Assembly: GCA_041687675.1 (NCBI GenBank)
Contig: JAWLBM010000025.1
Coordinates: 1 to 64,000 of the forward strand
Direction: 5' to 3'
Source: JAWLBM01 sp041687675
GTDB taxonomy: Bacteria > Pseudomonadota > Alphaproteobacteria > Rhizobiales > Pleomorphomonadaceae
Length of the DNA: 64,000 nucleotides
Shown: positions 45,610-54,889 of the stretch, in pieces
Layout of the letters: each line of letters opens with the position of its first letter
How positions within the stretch are numbered: position 1 is the stretch's first letter
Notes under the pieces: generated by a model
What the model saw: the letters and a program-made list of their open reading frames with translations, nothing else
What the model was told of the DNA's origin: nothing
Database searches by the model: none
Made by a program: the position numbers and the translations under genes

Positions 45610-46397
45610 AGCGCCAGCTGATCCAGCTCGCGGTGGCGCTCGCGCTGATCGCGGCGATCCTGGCGGGACTGGAGGTCGGCGTCCGCAGCGGGTTCCTGAA
45701 GGCCTATCAATTTCCGCCGGCGAGCCGGATCGCGCGCGGCTTCGTCGAGATCACCACCACGGGGTTCCCGACCGGCATCAGCATCTGGTCGCACACGCTG
45801 ACCACCATCGTCCGAATCCTCGAAGGCTATATCGGGGCGCTGGTGCTGGCGATTCCCCTCGGCCTGCTGATCGGCGCCGTCGGCGTGCTCGACAAGATGA
45901 CGGCGCCCATCGTGGTGTTCTGCCGCTCGATCGCCACCCTCAGCCTGCTGCCGCTGGTGATCGTCTGGTTCGGGGCGGGCGAACTCACCAAGGCCGTGCT
46001 GATCGGCTACGGCTGCTTCTGGACGATGCTGTCCAACGTCATCGCAGGGGTGAAGTACGTCGACCCGGTGCTGGTGCGCGCCGGCCGCTCGTTCGGGCTG
46101 TCCGGAACCGAGCTCTACCGAACCGTGGTGTTCCCGGCGGCGCTGCCGCGCATCTTCGCCGGCGCGCGGATGGCGCTCGGCGTCGGCTTCATGGTGATCG
46201 TCGGCGCCGAGATGATCGGCACCATCGAGGGCCTCGGAGCGCTGATCATGGAGGCGCGCAGCTTCTATCGCAGCGAGATCACCATCATCGGAATGCTGGT
46301 GATCGGCGTGCTGGGCTTCGTGATCAGCTCCGGTCTCGCCGCGGCCGAACGCATCATGCTGCCGTGGTCGACCGACCTCGAGGGGATCCGGCGATGA
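45606..46397 (+). CDS. ABC transporter permease 1 (SsuC/TauC family)
   Basis: 263 aa, six membrane helices. The EAA-type loop that contacts the ATPase is in YVDPVLVRAGRSFGLSGTEL. The ATG overlaps the ATPase stop and its own stop overlaps the second permease ATG, both ATGA. Two different permeases suggest a heterodimeric channel, whereas SsuC/TauC systems usually use one. Confidence 0.9.
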
Positions 46398-47161
46398 CCT
46401 CGCGCCGCCGAGACGACGTGCTCCTCGGCCTCGCCGGCGTCGCGATCGCCGTCGGGACGTGGGAATTGTCAGCCCGCACTGGCCTGATCGACCCGCGGGT
46501 GTTTCCCGGCCCGGTGATGGCGATCGCAACCGCCGCCGAGCGGCTGTCGCCCGGGACCATCGCGGACAACATGGGATGGAGCCTCTACCGGGTCTTCTCC
46601 GGGTTCGTGCTCGGCACCCTGGCCGGCACGGCAATCGGCGTCGCCGCCGGCTGGTATCGCTGGTTCGGCCTCCTCGCGCGGCCGCTGATCGAACTGCTGA
46701 GGCCGATTCCGCCGCTGGCGTGGATCCCGCTGGCAATCATCTGGTTCGGGCTCGGCGAGCCGTCGAAGTTCTTCATCATCTTCCTCGGCGCGTTCTTCCC
46801 CGTCGTGACGGCCGCCTACCACGGGATCTCCACCGTCGATCCGATGCTGATCCGGGCTGCGCAGACCTACGGGCTCAAGGGCGTGCCGCTGCTGGTGCGC
46901 GTCGCAATCCCGGCCGCCTCGCCCGACCTCGCGACGGGAATCCGGATCGCCTGGGGGCTGAGCTTCGGCGTGCTGGTCGCCGCCGAACTGATCGCCGCCG
47001 ACCGCGGCCTCGGCGCCATGATCATGCGCGAGCGGAACACCGGCGGCTCGGTGGGCATCATCATCGTCGGCATTCTCCTGATCGGCCTGCTCAACCTCCT
47101 GACCGACGCGGCGATCGCCGCCGCGATCCGGCGCTGGGTGGGCCGTTGGCGAGGGGCGTGA
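46394..47161 (+). CDS. ABC transporter permease 2 (SsuC/TauC family)
   Basis: 255 aa. PIPPLAWIPLAIIWFGLGEP and the EAA-type loop VDPMLIRAAQTYGLKGVPLL are present. It resembles permease 1 in layout but is clearly diverged. Membrane segments fill most of the chain. Confidence 0.9.
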   Translation: MTSRRRDDVLLGLAGVAIAVGTWELSARTGLIDPRVFPGPVMAIATAAERLSPGTIADNMGWSLYRVFSGFVLGTLAGTAIGVAAGWYRWFGLLARPLIELLRPIPPLAWIPLAIIWFGLGEPSKFFIIFLGAFFPVVTAAYHGISTVDPMLIRAAQTYGLKGVPLLVRVAIPAASPDLATGIRIAWGLSFGVLVAAELIAADRGLGAMIMRERNTGGSVGIIIVGILLIGLLNLLTDAAIAAAIRRWVGRWRGA

Positions 47162-47206
47162 ACGCGCGTCCCGCGGAGTGGAACGAAGCAGGGAAGAGGA
47201 GACACC

Positions 47207-48265
47207 ATGATGTTGGGAACATTGAGAAGAAGCCTCGCCGTCCTGGCGGCCGGCGCGATGGCCGGCGCCCTCGCCGCCATGCCGGCCGGGGCGCAGGACG
47301 AGATGCCCGAGGTCGACAGCCTGTCGATCAGCATCGGCGTCGACCTGCCGTTCCTCGTCCACATCGTCGCCAGGGAGAAGGGCTGGTTCGAAGAAGCCGG
47401 CTTCAAGACCATCGACTTCAAGACGTTCACATCCGGCAACCTCGCCGGTGAGGCGCTGCTGGCCGACGAGATCCAGCTCTGGACACCCGGCAACCTGCCG
47501 CCGGTGGCGATGGCGCATAACGGCGTGCCGGTGGTGATCCTCGGCACCAACGCCGTCAGCCATGGGCTCGAGAAGATCGTCGTGCGCAACGACGCCGGGG
47601 TCGAGACGCCCGAGGACCTCTACAAGATCAAGCTCGGACTGCTGCTGTCGTCCACATCGGGGGCCCTGCTCGGCAACGTCGCGAGCCACTACGGCCTCGA
47701 CGCGTCGAAGATCCAGGCGGTCAACCTGGCGCCGCCGGAGGCGATGGCGAGCCTGGCCAACAACGAGATCCAGGGCATCATCTTCTGGGAGCCGTGGCCC
47801 TACCAGGCGCTGAAGGACATGGACACCAAGGTCATCCATACCGGTACCCGGAGCTTCTTCGCCGATAACTCCGGCGCGGACGTGCAGGTCTCCAACAACC
47901 GCACGGTCTGGGTCGCGTCGCAGGACTGGGTGCGCGCCAATCCGAACGCCACCAAGGCACTGGTCCGGGTGCTTCTGAAGGCGCAGGACTGGGTCAAGGA
48001 CCCGGCAAATCAAGAGGAGGCGCTGAAGATCTTCTCCGACTTCCAGGACCAGCCGCTGGAGATGAACAAGGATCTGATCGACAACTACACGTTCGATCCG
48101 TCCATCGACGAGGCCTACGTCCAGGACATGGCGGCGATCGCCGACTTCCTGGAGGCGACCAACAGGATCCAGGATCGCAAGGACGTGCTCAGCTACACCT
48201 ACTCGGACCCGATGAAGGCGGTCGATCCGTCGCTGGTCAAGGTCGAGGGACAGTGGCAGCCGTGA
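47207..48265 (+). CDS. ABC transporter substrate-binding protein (TauA/SsuA, NMT1-like)
   Basis: 352 aa with a Sec signal ending near MPAGAQDE. The NMT1/SsuA-type fold is seen in LSISIGVDLPFLVHIVAREK, WFEEAGFKTIDFKTFTSGNL and IIFWEPWPYQALKDMD. It gives the transporter its specificity. The ligand is not predictable. The neighbouring sugar-type dehydrogenases and the sugar-type regulator suggest a polyol- or sugar-related compound rather than taurine. GAGGAG precedes the ATG. Confidence 0.9.
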   Translation: MMLGTLRRSLAVLAAGAMAGALAAMPAGAQDEMPEVDSLSISIGVDLPFLVHIVAREKGWFEEAGFKTIDFKTFTSGNLAGEALLADEIQLWTPGNLPPVAMAHNGVPVVILGTNAVSHGLEKIVVRNDAGVETPEDLYKIKLGLLLSSTSGALLGNVASHYGLDASKIQAVNLAPPEAMASLANNEIQGIIFWEPWPYQALKDMDTKVIHTGTRSFFADNSGADVQVSNNRTVWVASQDWVRANPNATKALVRVLLKAQDWVKDPANQEEALKIFSDFQDQPLEMNKDLIDNYTFDPSIDEAYVQDMAAIADFLEATNRIQDRKDVLSYTYSDPMKAVDPSLVKVEGQWQP

Positions 48266-48338
48266 GGTCGTGAACCGGGCGCCGGCCGCGGCTCGATCCG
48301 GCCGGCACCCTCCCCTTTTTCCGCGATCGGCTTCGAAC

Positions 48339-49400
48339 ATGACGGAACCAGGCAGGCCCGCCGTCGGCGTCGCGATCATCGGCGCGGGCTTCATCAGCGA
48401 CTACCACGTGGCGGGCCTCAGGTCCGCCGGCGGCGCGGATGTCCGCGTCCTGGTCGGACGGGACCGCGAGCGGACGGCGGCGAAGGCGCGGAGCCTTGGC
48501 ATTCCGCGCGCCGAGATCGACGTCCGGGCGGTCCTCGAGGATCCCGCGGTCGGCGCCGTGGTGATCGCGACGCCCGACGACACGCACGCCGGCCTCGCCA
48601 TCGACGCCCTCGACGCCGGCAAGGCCGTGCTTCTGCAGAAACCGATGGCGATGACCTCGGCGGAGTGCCGCGGCATCCTCGAAGCCGCGCGCCGCTCGTC
48701 CGCCACGCTGACCGTCAGTTTCATGCATCGCCATTTCCCGGAGGTGCGCTGGCTGCGCAAGCTCTTGGCCGAAGGCGCCCTCGGCCGCATCCATTCGGTC
48801 CGGATCCGCAACGCTACCCCGGGCGCCGATTGGAACGCGTGGTTCTACGAGCCCGGAACCGTCGCAGGCGGCGTGGTGATGCAACTCGGCGTGCACGGCA
48901 TCGACCTCGTCCGCCACCTGTTCGGGCCGATCGCGCTGGTCGCTGCGGAGACCGCTACCGCGCGGCCCGAGCGGCGACTGAAGGACGGCAGTGTCGTCGC
49001 GAGCCCGCTGGAGGACAACGCGCTGGCGCTCTACCGTCTCCCCGGCGGCGTGCTGGCCAGCCACGAGATGAGCTACACCGAGGTCGCCGGCTGCGATCGC
49101 TTCCGCCTCGAGGTCTACGCCGACGCCGGCACCGTGTGGCTCCGCACCGAGCGGGGCGAAGCGGCCATCCATGCGGAGGCGGTGACAGGGGTGGCGGGCT
49201 GGACGGCGCCGATGCTCCTCCCCGAACCGCAGGGTTCGGATCATCACCGGCACTGGCTCGCCATCGTTCGCGGCGACGAACCGCCCGACGACACCGCCGA
49301 GGCGGGCCTCGCCTCGCTGGAGGTCGCCGAGGCGATCTACCGCGCCGCCGCGGCAAATCGCAAGGCCTTGGACCCCATCGCAGCGGAGGTCAGAACTTGA
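48339..49400 (+). CDS. Gfo/Idh/MocA-family oxidoreductase 1
   Basis: 353 aa. The NAD(P)-binding Rossmann motif is VAIIGAGFISDYHVAGL (about 12), and LLQKPMAMTSAE holds the family EKP-type motif as QKP. The C-terminal domain starts near 130. Members oxidise or reduce sugars and cyclitols such as inositol. QKP instead of EKP keeps the catalytic Lys. The stop overlaps the TTG start of the second dehydrogenase. Confidence 0.88.
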   Translation: MTEPGRPAVGVAIIGAGFISDYHVAGLRSAGGADVRVLVGRDRERTAAKARSLGIPRAEIDVRAVLEDPAVGAVVIATPDDTHAGLAIDALDAGKAVLLQKPMAMTSAECRGILEAARRSSATLTVSFMHRHFPEVRWLRKLLAEGALGRIHSVRIRNATPGADWNAWFYEPGTVAGGVVMQLGVHGIDLVRHLFGPIALVAAETATARPERRLKDGSVVASPLEDNALALYRLPGGVLASHEMSYTEVAGCDRFRLEVYADAGTVWLRTERGEAAIHAEAVTGVAGWTAPMLLPEPQGSDHHRHWLAIVRGDEPPDDTAEAGLASLEVAEAIYRAAAANRKALDPIAAEVRT

Positions 49401-50446
49401 AGCCGATCAGGATCGCCGTGCTCGGGCTGGAGCACTACCACGCCAATTTCTGGACCAAGGCCTTCCTGCAAAGCCCCGACGCCGTGGTCGCCGGCGTCTG
49501 GGACGGCGACGCGTCGCTGGCGCGCTCGTTCGGCGACGCGCACGGGGTCGCGGTCCGCTCGGATGCCGACAGCCTGATCAGCGACGCCGACGCGGTGGCG
49601 ATCTGCTCGGCGACGGCCGACCACCCCGCCCTGGTCGAGGCCGCGGCGCGTCTGGGCCGGCCGGTGCTCTGCGAGAAGCCGCTCGGCGCCACCAAGGCCG
49701 ATTGCCTGCGCATCGCCGAAACCGTTCGGCGCACCGGCATCCGGTTCATGCAGAGCTTCCCCAAGCGGTTCGACCCGATCAACCGCGAACTGCTCGACCT
49801 CCTCGGCAGCGGCGACCTCGGCCGGGTGACGCTGTGCCGGATCCGCCACGGCCACAGCCACGGGCTCGGGCCTGACTTCCACAAGGCGTGGTTTGTCGAC
49901 CCGGCACGATCGGGCGGCGGTACGCTGCTTGACGAGGGCGTCCACGCCGCCGACCTCCTGCGTATGCTGTTCGGCGATCCCGAGAGCGTCCAGGCCGTCA
50001 CCTCGTCGGCGGCGCTCGACCGGCCGGTCGAGGACACCGCGGCGGCAATTTTCCGGTATGCCGGAGGCCTGATCGCAGAGGTATCGACCAGTTGGTGTTT
50101 CGCGGCGGCGGACGCCTCGGTCGAGATCTATGGCACCCGCGGAACGGCGCTGCTCTCCGGCGTCGACATCGCCTCGCGCCCGACCAGGGACCGGGACTTC
50201 CTCCGCATCTTCCGTCGCGGCGCCGACGGCAGCGGCTCATGGTCGTCGTCGGCGACGGTGCCGAATTTCCGGACCGGGGTGTTCCACCAGCACGTCGCCT
50301 GGGCCTATGTGGAGGCGCTGAAGACGGGGGCACCGATGCCGGTCGGGGTCGACGACGGGCTACGTGCGTTCGCGATGATCGACGCGGCCTACCGCTCGGC
50401 GGCCAGCGGTCGCAGCGAGCCGATCGATTTCGCCGGCCAGGTGTAG
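49397..50446 (+). CDS. Gfo/Idh/MocA-family oxidoreductase 2
   Basis: 349 aa. IRIAVLGLEHYHANFWTKAF at the N-terminus is the nucleotide fold with GLEHYH replacing the usual glycine loop. VLCEKPLGATKADC has the EKP motif, and GGGTLLDEGVHAADLLRMLF the catalytic His region. The start is TTG in a TTGA overlap, with GGAGG 7 nt upstream. Together with the first dehydrogenase it may act on one substrate in two steps. Confidence 0.88.
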   Translation: MKPIRIAVLGLEHYHANFWTKAFLQSPDAVVAGVWDGDASLARSFGDAHGVAVRSDADSLISDADAVAICSATADHPALVEAAARLGRPVLCEKPLGATKADCLRIAETVRRTGIRFMQSFPKRFDPINRELLDLLGSGDLGRVTLCRIRHGHSHGLGPDFHKAWFVDPARSGGGTLLDEGVHAADLLRMLFGDPESVQAVTSSAALDRPVEDTAAAIFRYAGGLIAEVSTSWCFAAADASVEIYGTRGTALLSGVDIASRPTRDRDFLRIFRRGADGSGSWSSSATVPNFRTGVFHQHVAWAYVEALKTGAPMPVGVDDGLRAFAMIDAAYRSAASGRSEPIDFAGQV

Positions 50447-50892
50447 GAGACGCGTTGACGACGACAACGATGGCGGCCGATTTTGCCGAGATTCACGACG
50501 GAGTTGGGCGCATCGTCGGGCCCCGCGCCGGGGCATTTCGCGCGACGTCGGCGAGCGGCTGCGGACGCTGGCTCCGCCGTTCGCGGTGAACCGCGCGCGC
50601 GGCACGTCCCCCTCGAGGACCGCCCAGCCCAGAAGGATCGCAGGTACTTGCCCAGTTGGTTCAATCATCGCCGGCTGCTGGGCTGATCAACACCGGCTCG
50701 ACCGACTGGCATACCTGGACGCCGGAGGAGGCGGGCGCTTCGAGGCCCGGCACCGGATCGGCACGCAGGCCCGCCTGGCGCTGACGCTGATGATCGACAC
50801 CGCGGCGAAGTAGTCCCACTTTCAGGCCGCGCGCCCGCCGGTGGGACAATCAAAGTAGAAAGCCTTGGGAAATCAGACCCGCGCGAGGGGGT
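50447..50892. other. Eroded region between last island gene and tRNA
   Basis: 446 bp. The part from about 50678 is an integrase remnant (listed separately). The part before it has no convincing gene; a short frame at 50470 (MAADFAEIHDGVGRIV) faintly recalls the N-terminus of acyl-CoA dehydrogenases but stops after about 40 codons. The last 70 bp are AT-richer, as in many att regions. Confidence 0.5.
50678..50813 (+). pseudogene. Tyrosine recombinase (integrase) remnant
   Basis: One frame reads LINTGSTDWHTWTPEEAGAS, and after a +1 shift the next frame reads RFEARHRIGTQARLALTLMI then a stop. Together they match the conserved block of phage-type integrases that reads roughly HTWTxEEIxxFExxxPIGTxARLAL. 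About 45 codons remain; the catalytic Arg, His and Tyr blocks are gone. It lies 80 bp from the tRNA 3' end and is the likely relic of the enzyme that inserted the island. Confidence 0.65.
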
Positions 50893-50908
50893 TGGTGGGC
50901 CCGGCAGG
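50893..50908. repeat. attR-like repeat within the tRNA 3' end
   Basis: TGGTGGGCCCGGCAGG, identical to 41227-41242, covers the CCA end and acceptor strand of the tRNA. The tRNA stays intact after integration, as usual. Confidence 0.7.
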
Positions 50909-50968
50909 ACTCGAACCTGCAACCAGACCGTTATGAGCGGCCGGCTCTGACCATTGAGCTACGGGCCC
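50893..50968 (-). tRNA. tRNA with CAU anticodon, probably tRNA-Ile2
   Basis: 76 nt including an encoded CCA. The acceptor stem GGGCCCG/CGGGCCC, D-arm GCTC...GAGC, anticodon loop CTCATAA on a GGCCG/CGGTC stem, variable TGGTT and T-arm GCAGG-TTCGAGT-CCTGC all fold. Anticodon CAU could be Met or lysidine-modified Ile; the discriminator A and the general resemblance to bacterial Ile2 tRNAs favour Ile2. A tilS-type modification would be required for AUA decoding. Confidence 0.9.
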
Positions 50969-51535
50969 GCGCGCTAGCCCGGGGGACGGGCGGACCGCGG
51001 GTCGCCGGTCGGCGGGGCGGGTCGCTCGCGCGAGTGCCTCCTTCATAGTGGCGCGGCGGCGGCTCGGCAAGCCGGCCGCGGCGCTGCGGGAGACGGGCCG
51101 GACGGCGGCCGGGGGACGGGCTGGGGGTGCCCGTCCACGCGCCGGCGGGAGGTCGCGCCGCCGCCGCGCCCGCATCGGCACGCGCCCTCGCGCGACGGCG
51201 AAACGGATCCATCCGCCATCCAACGTGGACATTTTCCGCCCCGCGCCTCCAGGCAGCGGGCCGATCCAGGCCCGTGGCGCAGAACGCAACATCCGTTTTG
51301 TCCGGATTGGCGGAAAACGGATCCGGATCGGCCAATACCGGGCGAGGATTGGCGATTGACAGGTGGTAGTCAGCGGTGCAAACGTCCTTGCGAACGATTG
51401 CACAACCGCTTGCCGGTCGGTTCCGGCGGCACTGTCATCGGCATCCGCAACACCGCGGCGCGTGGGTCGGGGAGATCCGCCGCCGCACCGGCCCGCCCCG
51501 CGGCGGACGATCGTCGAACCTCGAGGAGACGCCCC
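50969..51535. other. Promoter region of the M24/dehydrogenase operon
   Basis: 567 bp between the tRNA 5' end and the M24 gene. The motif AAACGGATCC appears at 51201-51210 and 51315-51324, and its reverse complement (ATCCGTTT) at 51291. The stretch 51291-51322 forms an inverted repeat with 9-bp arms and a 14-nt spacer. A -35 box and LacI-type operator follow (listed separately). No gene is seen. Confidence 0.55.
51356..51414 (+). promoter_or_regulatory. Promoter with LacI-type operator shared with 59562
   Basis: A perfect -35 box TTGACA (51356-51361) is followed 28 bp later by GCGAACGATTGC (51390-51401) and CGCTTGCCG (51407-51415). The stretch AACGATTGCACAA plus CGCTTGCCG recurs almost unchanged at 59565-59588, before the beta-hydroxyacid dehydrogenase. 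The operator would sit at or just after the transcription start, fitting repression by the LacI protein encoded at 58327. Confidence 0.6.
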
Positions 51536-52834
51536 ATGAACAACGCGCTCAACCCGCGGATCCTGCAGCCGTCGGACATGGACCCGAACTGGCGCTGGGA
51601 TCGCCACATCCCCGCCCTCGGCCACATGGGCGTCGACTTCGAGCGCCGGGTCGACTTCGACCGCCTGCGCCGCTACCGCCTCTCCCGCGCCCGCGAGGCG
51701 CTGAAGCGCTCCGAGTGCGGGGCGCTCCTCCTCTTCGACGTCAACAACATCCGCTACGTCACCGGCACCAAGATCGGCGAGTGGGAGCGGGACAAGATGT
51801 GCCGCTTCGCGCTGCTCGCCGGCGACGCCGAGCCCTTCGTCTGGGACTTCGGCTCCGCCGCGATCCACCACAAGCAGTATTGCGACTGGCTCAACCCGGA
51901 CCACTGCCGCGCCGGCGTGGTCGGCATGCGCGGCACCATCCCGCCGTCCTTCGGGCTGATGAAGCGCTACGCCGAGGAGATCGCCGACCTGATCCGCCAG
52001 GCCGGCGTCGCCGACATGCCGGTCGGCCTCGACTACGCCGAGACCGCGATGTTCTTCGAACTGCAGAAGGCCGGCCTCAACATCGTCGACGGCCAGCAGG
52101 TCATGCTTGACGCCCGCGAGATCAAGAACGTCGACGAGATCGCCCTCCTCAACCAGGCGGCGAGCATGGTCGACGGCGTCTACCACATGATCTACGAGGA
52201 GCTGAAGCCGGGCGTGCGCGAGAGCGACATCGTCGCCATGTCCAACAAGATGCTCTACGAGATGGGCTCCGACGACGTCGAGGCGATCAACGCCATCTCC
52301 GGCGAGCGGTGCAACCCGCACCCGCACAACTTCACCGACCGCTACTTCCGTCCCGGCGACCAGGCCTTCTTCGACATCCTGCAGAGCTACAACGGCTACC
52401 GGACCTGCTACTACCGGACCTTCAACATCGGCCGGGCGACGCCTTCGCAGAACGACGCCTACATCCGATGCCGCGAGTGGCTGGACCGGGCGATCGAGCT
52501 GATCCGGCCGGGCGTCGGCACCGACGAGGTGGCGAGCGTGTGGCCGACCGCCCAGGAACTCGGCTTCCCGGACGAGCTCTCCGCCTTCGGCCTGCAGTTC
52601 GGCCACGGGCTGGGCCTCGCGCTCCACGAGCGGCCGATCATCAGCCGCGCTTGCAGCCTTGAGAACCCGATGGAGATCAAGACCGGCATGGTCTTCGCGC
52701 TGGAGACCTACTGCCCGGCCACCGACGGCTACTCCGCCGCCCGCATCGAGGAGGAGGTGGTGGTCACCGACAAGGGCTGCACCGTCATCAGCCTCTTCCC
52801 CGCGGAAGAGCTGCCGATCGCCAACCGCTACTGA
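51536..52834 (+). CDS. M24-family (creatinase/aminopeptidase fold) protein
   Basis: 432 aa. An N-terminal creatinase-type domain (LLLFDVNNIRYVTGTKIGEW at about 65-84) precedes the pita-bread domain (about 190-430). The family metal-site positions are D in QAFFDILQSYNGYRTCYYRT, H in FGHGLGLALHERP, E in FALETYC and E in RIEEEVV. The second Asp of the usual pair is Cys here (about 285). So it may bind one metal or none, like creatinase, and cleave a C-N bond of a small molecule rather than a peptide. Other small-molecule M24 enzymes are ectoine hydrolase and DddP. GAGGAG lies 7 nt upstream. It heads the catabolic operon. Confidence 0.82.
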   Translation: MNNALNPRILQPSDMDPNWRWDRHIPALGHMGVDFERRVDFDRLRRYRLSRAREALKRSECGALLLFDVNNIRYVTGTKIGEWERDKMCRFALLAGDAEPFVWDFGSAAIHHKQYCDWLNPDHCRAGVVGMRGTIPPSFGLMKRYAEEIADLIRQAGVADMPVGLDYAETAMFFELQKAGLNIVDGQQVMLDAREIKNVDEIALLNQAASMVDGVYHMIYEELKPGVRESDIVAMSNKMLYEMGSDDVEAINAISGERCNPHPHNFTDRYFRPGDQAFFDILQSYNGYRTCYYRTFNIGRATPSQNDAYIRCREWLDRAIELIRPGVGTDEVASVWPTAQELGFPDELSAFGLQFGHGLGLALHERPIISRACSLENPMEIKTGMVFALETYCPATDGYSAARIEEEVVVTDKGCTVISLFPAEELPIANRY

Positions 52835-52843
52835 GGGCAGACC

Positions 52844-53878
52844 ATGGCCTACGCCAAGCGCAGGAGCGGCGGCAAGTCCGCCGGCGGCAAGACCGCGGGC
52901 GCCAACTCGGAGGCGCTGGTCCGGATGTATCGCCAGATGGTGAGGATCCGCGCCTTCGAGGACAACGCCAACCAGCTCTACCTCTCGGCCAAGATGCCCG
53001 GCCTCACCCACATGTACTCCGGCCAGGAGGCGGTGGCGGTCGGCATCTGCGAGGCGCTGGAGAAGACCGACCACATCACCTCCACCCACCGCGGCCACGG
53101 CCACTGCGTCGCCAAGGGCGCGGAGTTCAAGCAGATGTTCTGCGAGCTCCTCGGCAAGGCGGAGGGCTACTGCCGCGGCAAGGGCGGGTCGATGCACATC
53201 GCCGACCAGGCGAACGGCAACCTCGGCGCCAACGCCATCGTCGGCGGCAGCGCCGGCATCGCCACGGGCGCCGCCTTCACCGCCAAGCGGCTGAAGACCG
53301 GGGCGACCACCGTCTGCTTCTTCGGCGACGGCGCGCTCGGCCAGGGGCTGCTCTACGAGGTGATGAACATGGCGGCGCTGTGGAAGCTGCCGGTCATCTA
53401 CGCCTGCGAGAACAACCACTACGGCGAGTACACCAGGACCGAGGAGATGGCGGCCGGGGAGCTGATGGACCGGGCGAAGGCCTTCGGCATCGAGGCCTTC
53501 CAGGTCGACGGGCAGGACGTGCTGGCGGTCAACGCGCTGGCGCAGGACCTCGTCGCCCGCTGCCGCAAGGGCGAGGGGCCCTTCTTCGTGCTGCTCGACA
53601 CCTACCGCTACCACGGCCACCACGTCGGCGACATCAACCGCGCCTACTACCGGCCGAAGGAGGAGGAGGCGTTCTGGAAGACCGAGCGCGACCCGATCGT
53701 GAACTTCGGCAGGTACCTCGCCGGCAACGGCGTCGCCGACCAGGCGGAACTCGAGGCGATCGAGGCGGAGATCCGCGCCGAGGCCGAGGCCGCGGTGGCC
53801 TATGCCCTCGAGGCGCCCTACCCGGACGAGGCCGAGGTCACCATGCACGTCTACGCGGCCTCGCCGCAGCTCGCCTGA
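52844..53878 (+). CDS. 2-oxoacid/acetoin dehydrogenase E1 alpha subunit (TPP-dependent)
   Basis: 344 aa. The TPP-binding motif is GDGALGQGLLYEVMNMAALW...ENNHYG (about 165-190). MYSGQEAVAVG, STHRGHGHCVAKGAE and RGKGGSMHIAD are typical E1 alpha blocks. The first 20 residues are a Lys/Gly-rich extension. It is closest in kind to the acetoin/pyruvate dehydrogenase AcoA/PdhA class. It starts 9 nt after the M24 gene and precedes E1 beta by 15 nt. Confidence 0.92.
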   Translation: MAYAKRRSGGKSAGGKTAGANSEALVRMYRQMVRIRAFEDNANQLYLSAKMPGLTHMYSGQEAVAVGICEALEKTDHITSTHRGHGHCVAKGAEFKQMFCELLGKAEGYCRGKGGSMHIADQANGNLGANAIVGGSAGIATGAAFTAKRLKTGATTVCFFGDGALGQGLLYEVMNMAALWKLPVIYACENNHYGEYTRTEEMAAGELMDRAKAFGIEAFQVDGQDVLAVNALAQDLVARCRKGEGPFFVLLDTYRYHGHHVGDINRAYYRPKEEEAFWKTERDPIVNFGRYLAGNGVADQAELEAIEAEIRAEAEAAVAYALEAPYPDEAEVTMHVYAASPQLA

Positions 53879-53893
53879 CCGGAAAGCCTCGAC

Positions 53894-54889
53894 ATGACCC
53901 GAGAGATCACCCTGTCCCAGGCCGTCAACGAGGCGATCGCCGAGGAGATGCGCCGCGACCCGACCGTCTTCCTGCTCGGCGAGGACGTCGCCGAGGCGGG
54001 CACGCCCTTCAAGGTGCTGCTCGGCCTCGTCGACGAGTTCGGCCCCGACCGCATCCTCGACACGCCGATCTCGGAGCCGGGCTTCGCCGGCATCGCGGTC
54101 GGCGCGGCGATGACCGGCATGCGGCCGGTCGTCGACCTGATGTTCGGCGACTTTTTGTTCCTCGTCATGGACCAGCTCTGCAACCAGGCGGCCAAGACGC
54201 ACTACATGTCCGGCGGCAAGCTCAAGGTGCCGATGGTGCTGCGCACCAACCTCGGCGCCACCCGCCGCTCGGCGGCCCAGCACAGCCAGTCGCTGCACGC
54301 CCTCGTCTGCCACATCCCCGGCCTCAAGGTCGCCCTCCCCTCCTCCGCCTACGAGGCGAAGGGGCTCCTCAAGACCGCCATCCGGGACGACAACCCGGTG
54401 GTGATCTTCGAGGACAAGCTGATGTACCAGGAGAAGGCGCCGGTGCCGGAGGAGGAGTACCTGATCCCCTTCGGCGTCGCCCACACGCTCCGCAAGGGCC
54501 GCGACATCACCCTGGTCGCGACGTCCTCGATGGTGCAGGTGGCGGCCAGGGCGGCCGACATCCTCGCCGGCGAGGGCATCGAGGCGGAGGTGATCGACCC
54601 GCGCACGCTGGTGCCCTTCGACGAGGAGACGATCCTCGCCTCGGTCAGGCGGACCGGCCGGGCGATGGTGATCGACGAGGGCCACCAGAGCTTCGGCGTC
54701 ACGGCGGAGATCGCAAGCCGCATCGCCGAGAAGGCGTTCTACCACCTCGACGCGCCGGTCCTGCGGATGGGGGCGATGGACGTGCCGGTGCCCTTCTCGC
54801 CGAAGCTGGAGGACCTCACCGTGCCGACGCCGGAGAAGGTCGCCGAGCGCGCCCGCGCCTCGGTGAAGGGGGAGCTGTTCCATGCGTGA
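53894..54889 (+). CDS. 2-oxoacid/acetoin dehydrogenase E1 beta subunit
   Basis: 331 aa. Typical E1 beta blocks: EEMRRDPTVFLLGEDVAEAG, RILDTPISEPGFAGIAVGAA, EVIDPRTLVPFDEETILASV and VIDEGHQSFGVTAEIA. It forms the heterotetramer with E1 alpha. The stop overlaps the next ATG by 8 nt. Confidence 0.93.
   Translation: MTREITLSQAVNEAIAEEMRRDPTVFLLGEDVAEAGTPFKVLLGLVDEFGPDRILDTPISEPGFAGIAVGAAMTGMRPVVDLMFGDFLFLVMDQLCNQAAKTHYMSGGKLKVPMVLRTNLGATRRSAAQHSQSLHALVCHIPGLKVALPSSAYEAKGLLKTAIRDDNPVVIFEDKLMYQEKAPVPEEEYLIPFGVAHTLRKGRDITLVATSSMVQVAARAADILAGEGIEAEVIDPRTLVPFDEETILASVRRTGRAMVIDEGHQSFGVTAEIASRIAEKAFYHLDAPVLRMGAMDVPVPFSPKLEDLTVPTPEKVAERARASVKGELFHA

Noticed and set aside
48281..48320. Terminator after the TauA-like binding protein
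   Set aside because: GCCGGCC/GGCCGGC can pair over a 12-nt loop, but the T-run comes 10 nt later and the next gene starts 19 nt after it. The signal is too weak to call.
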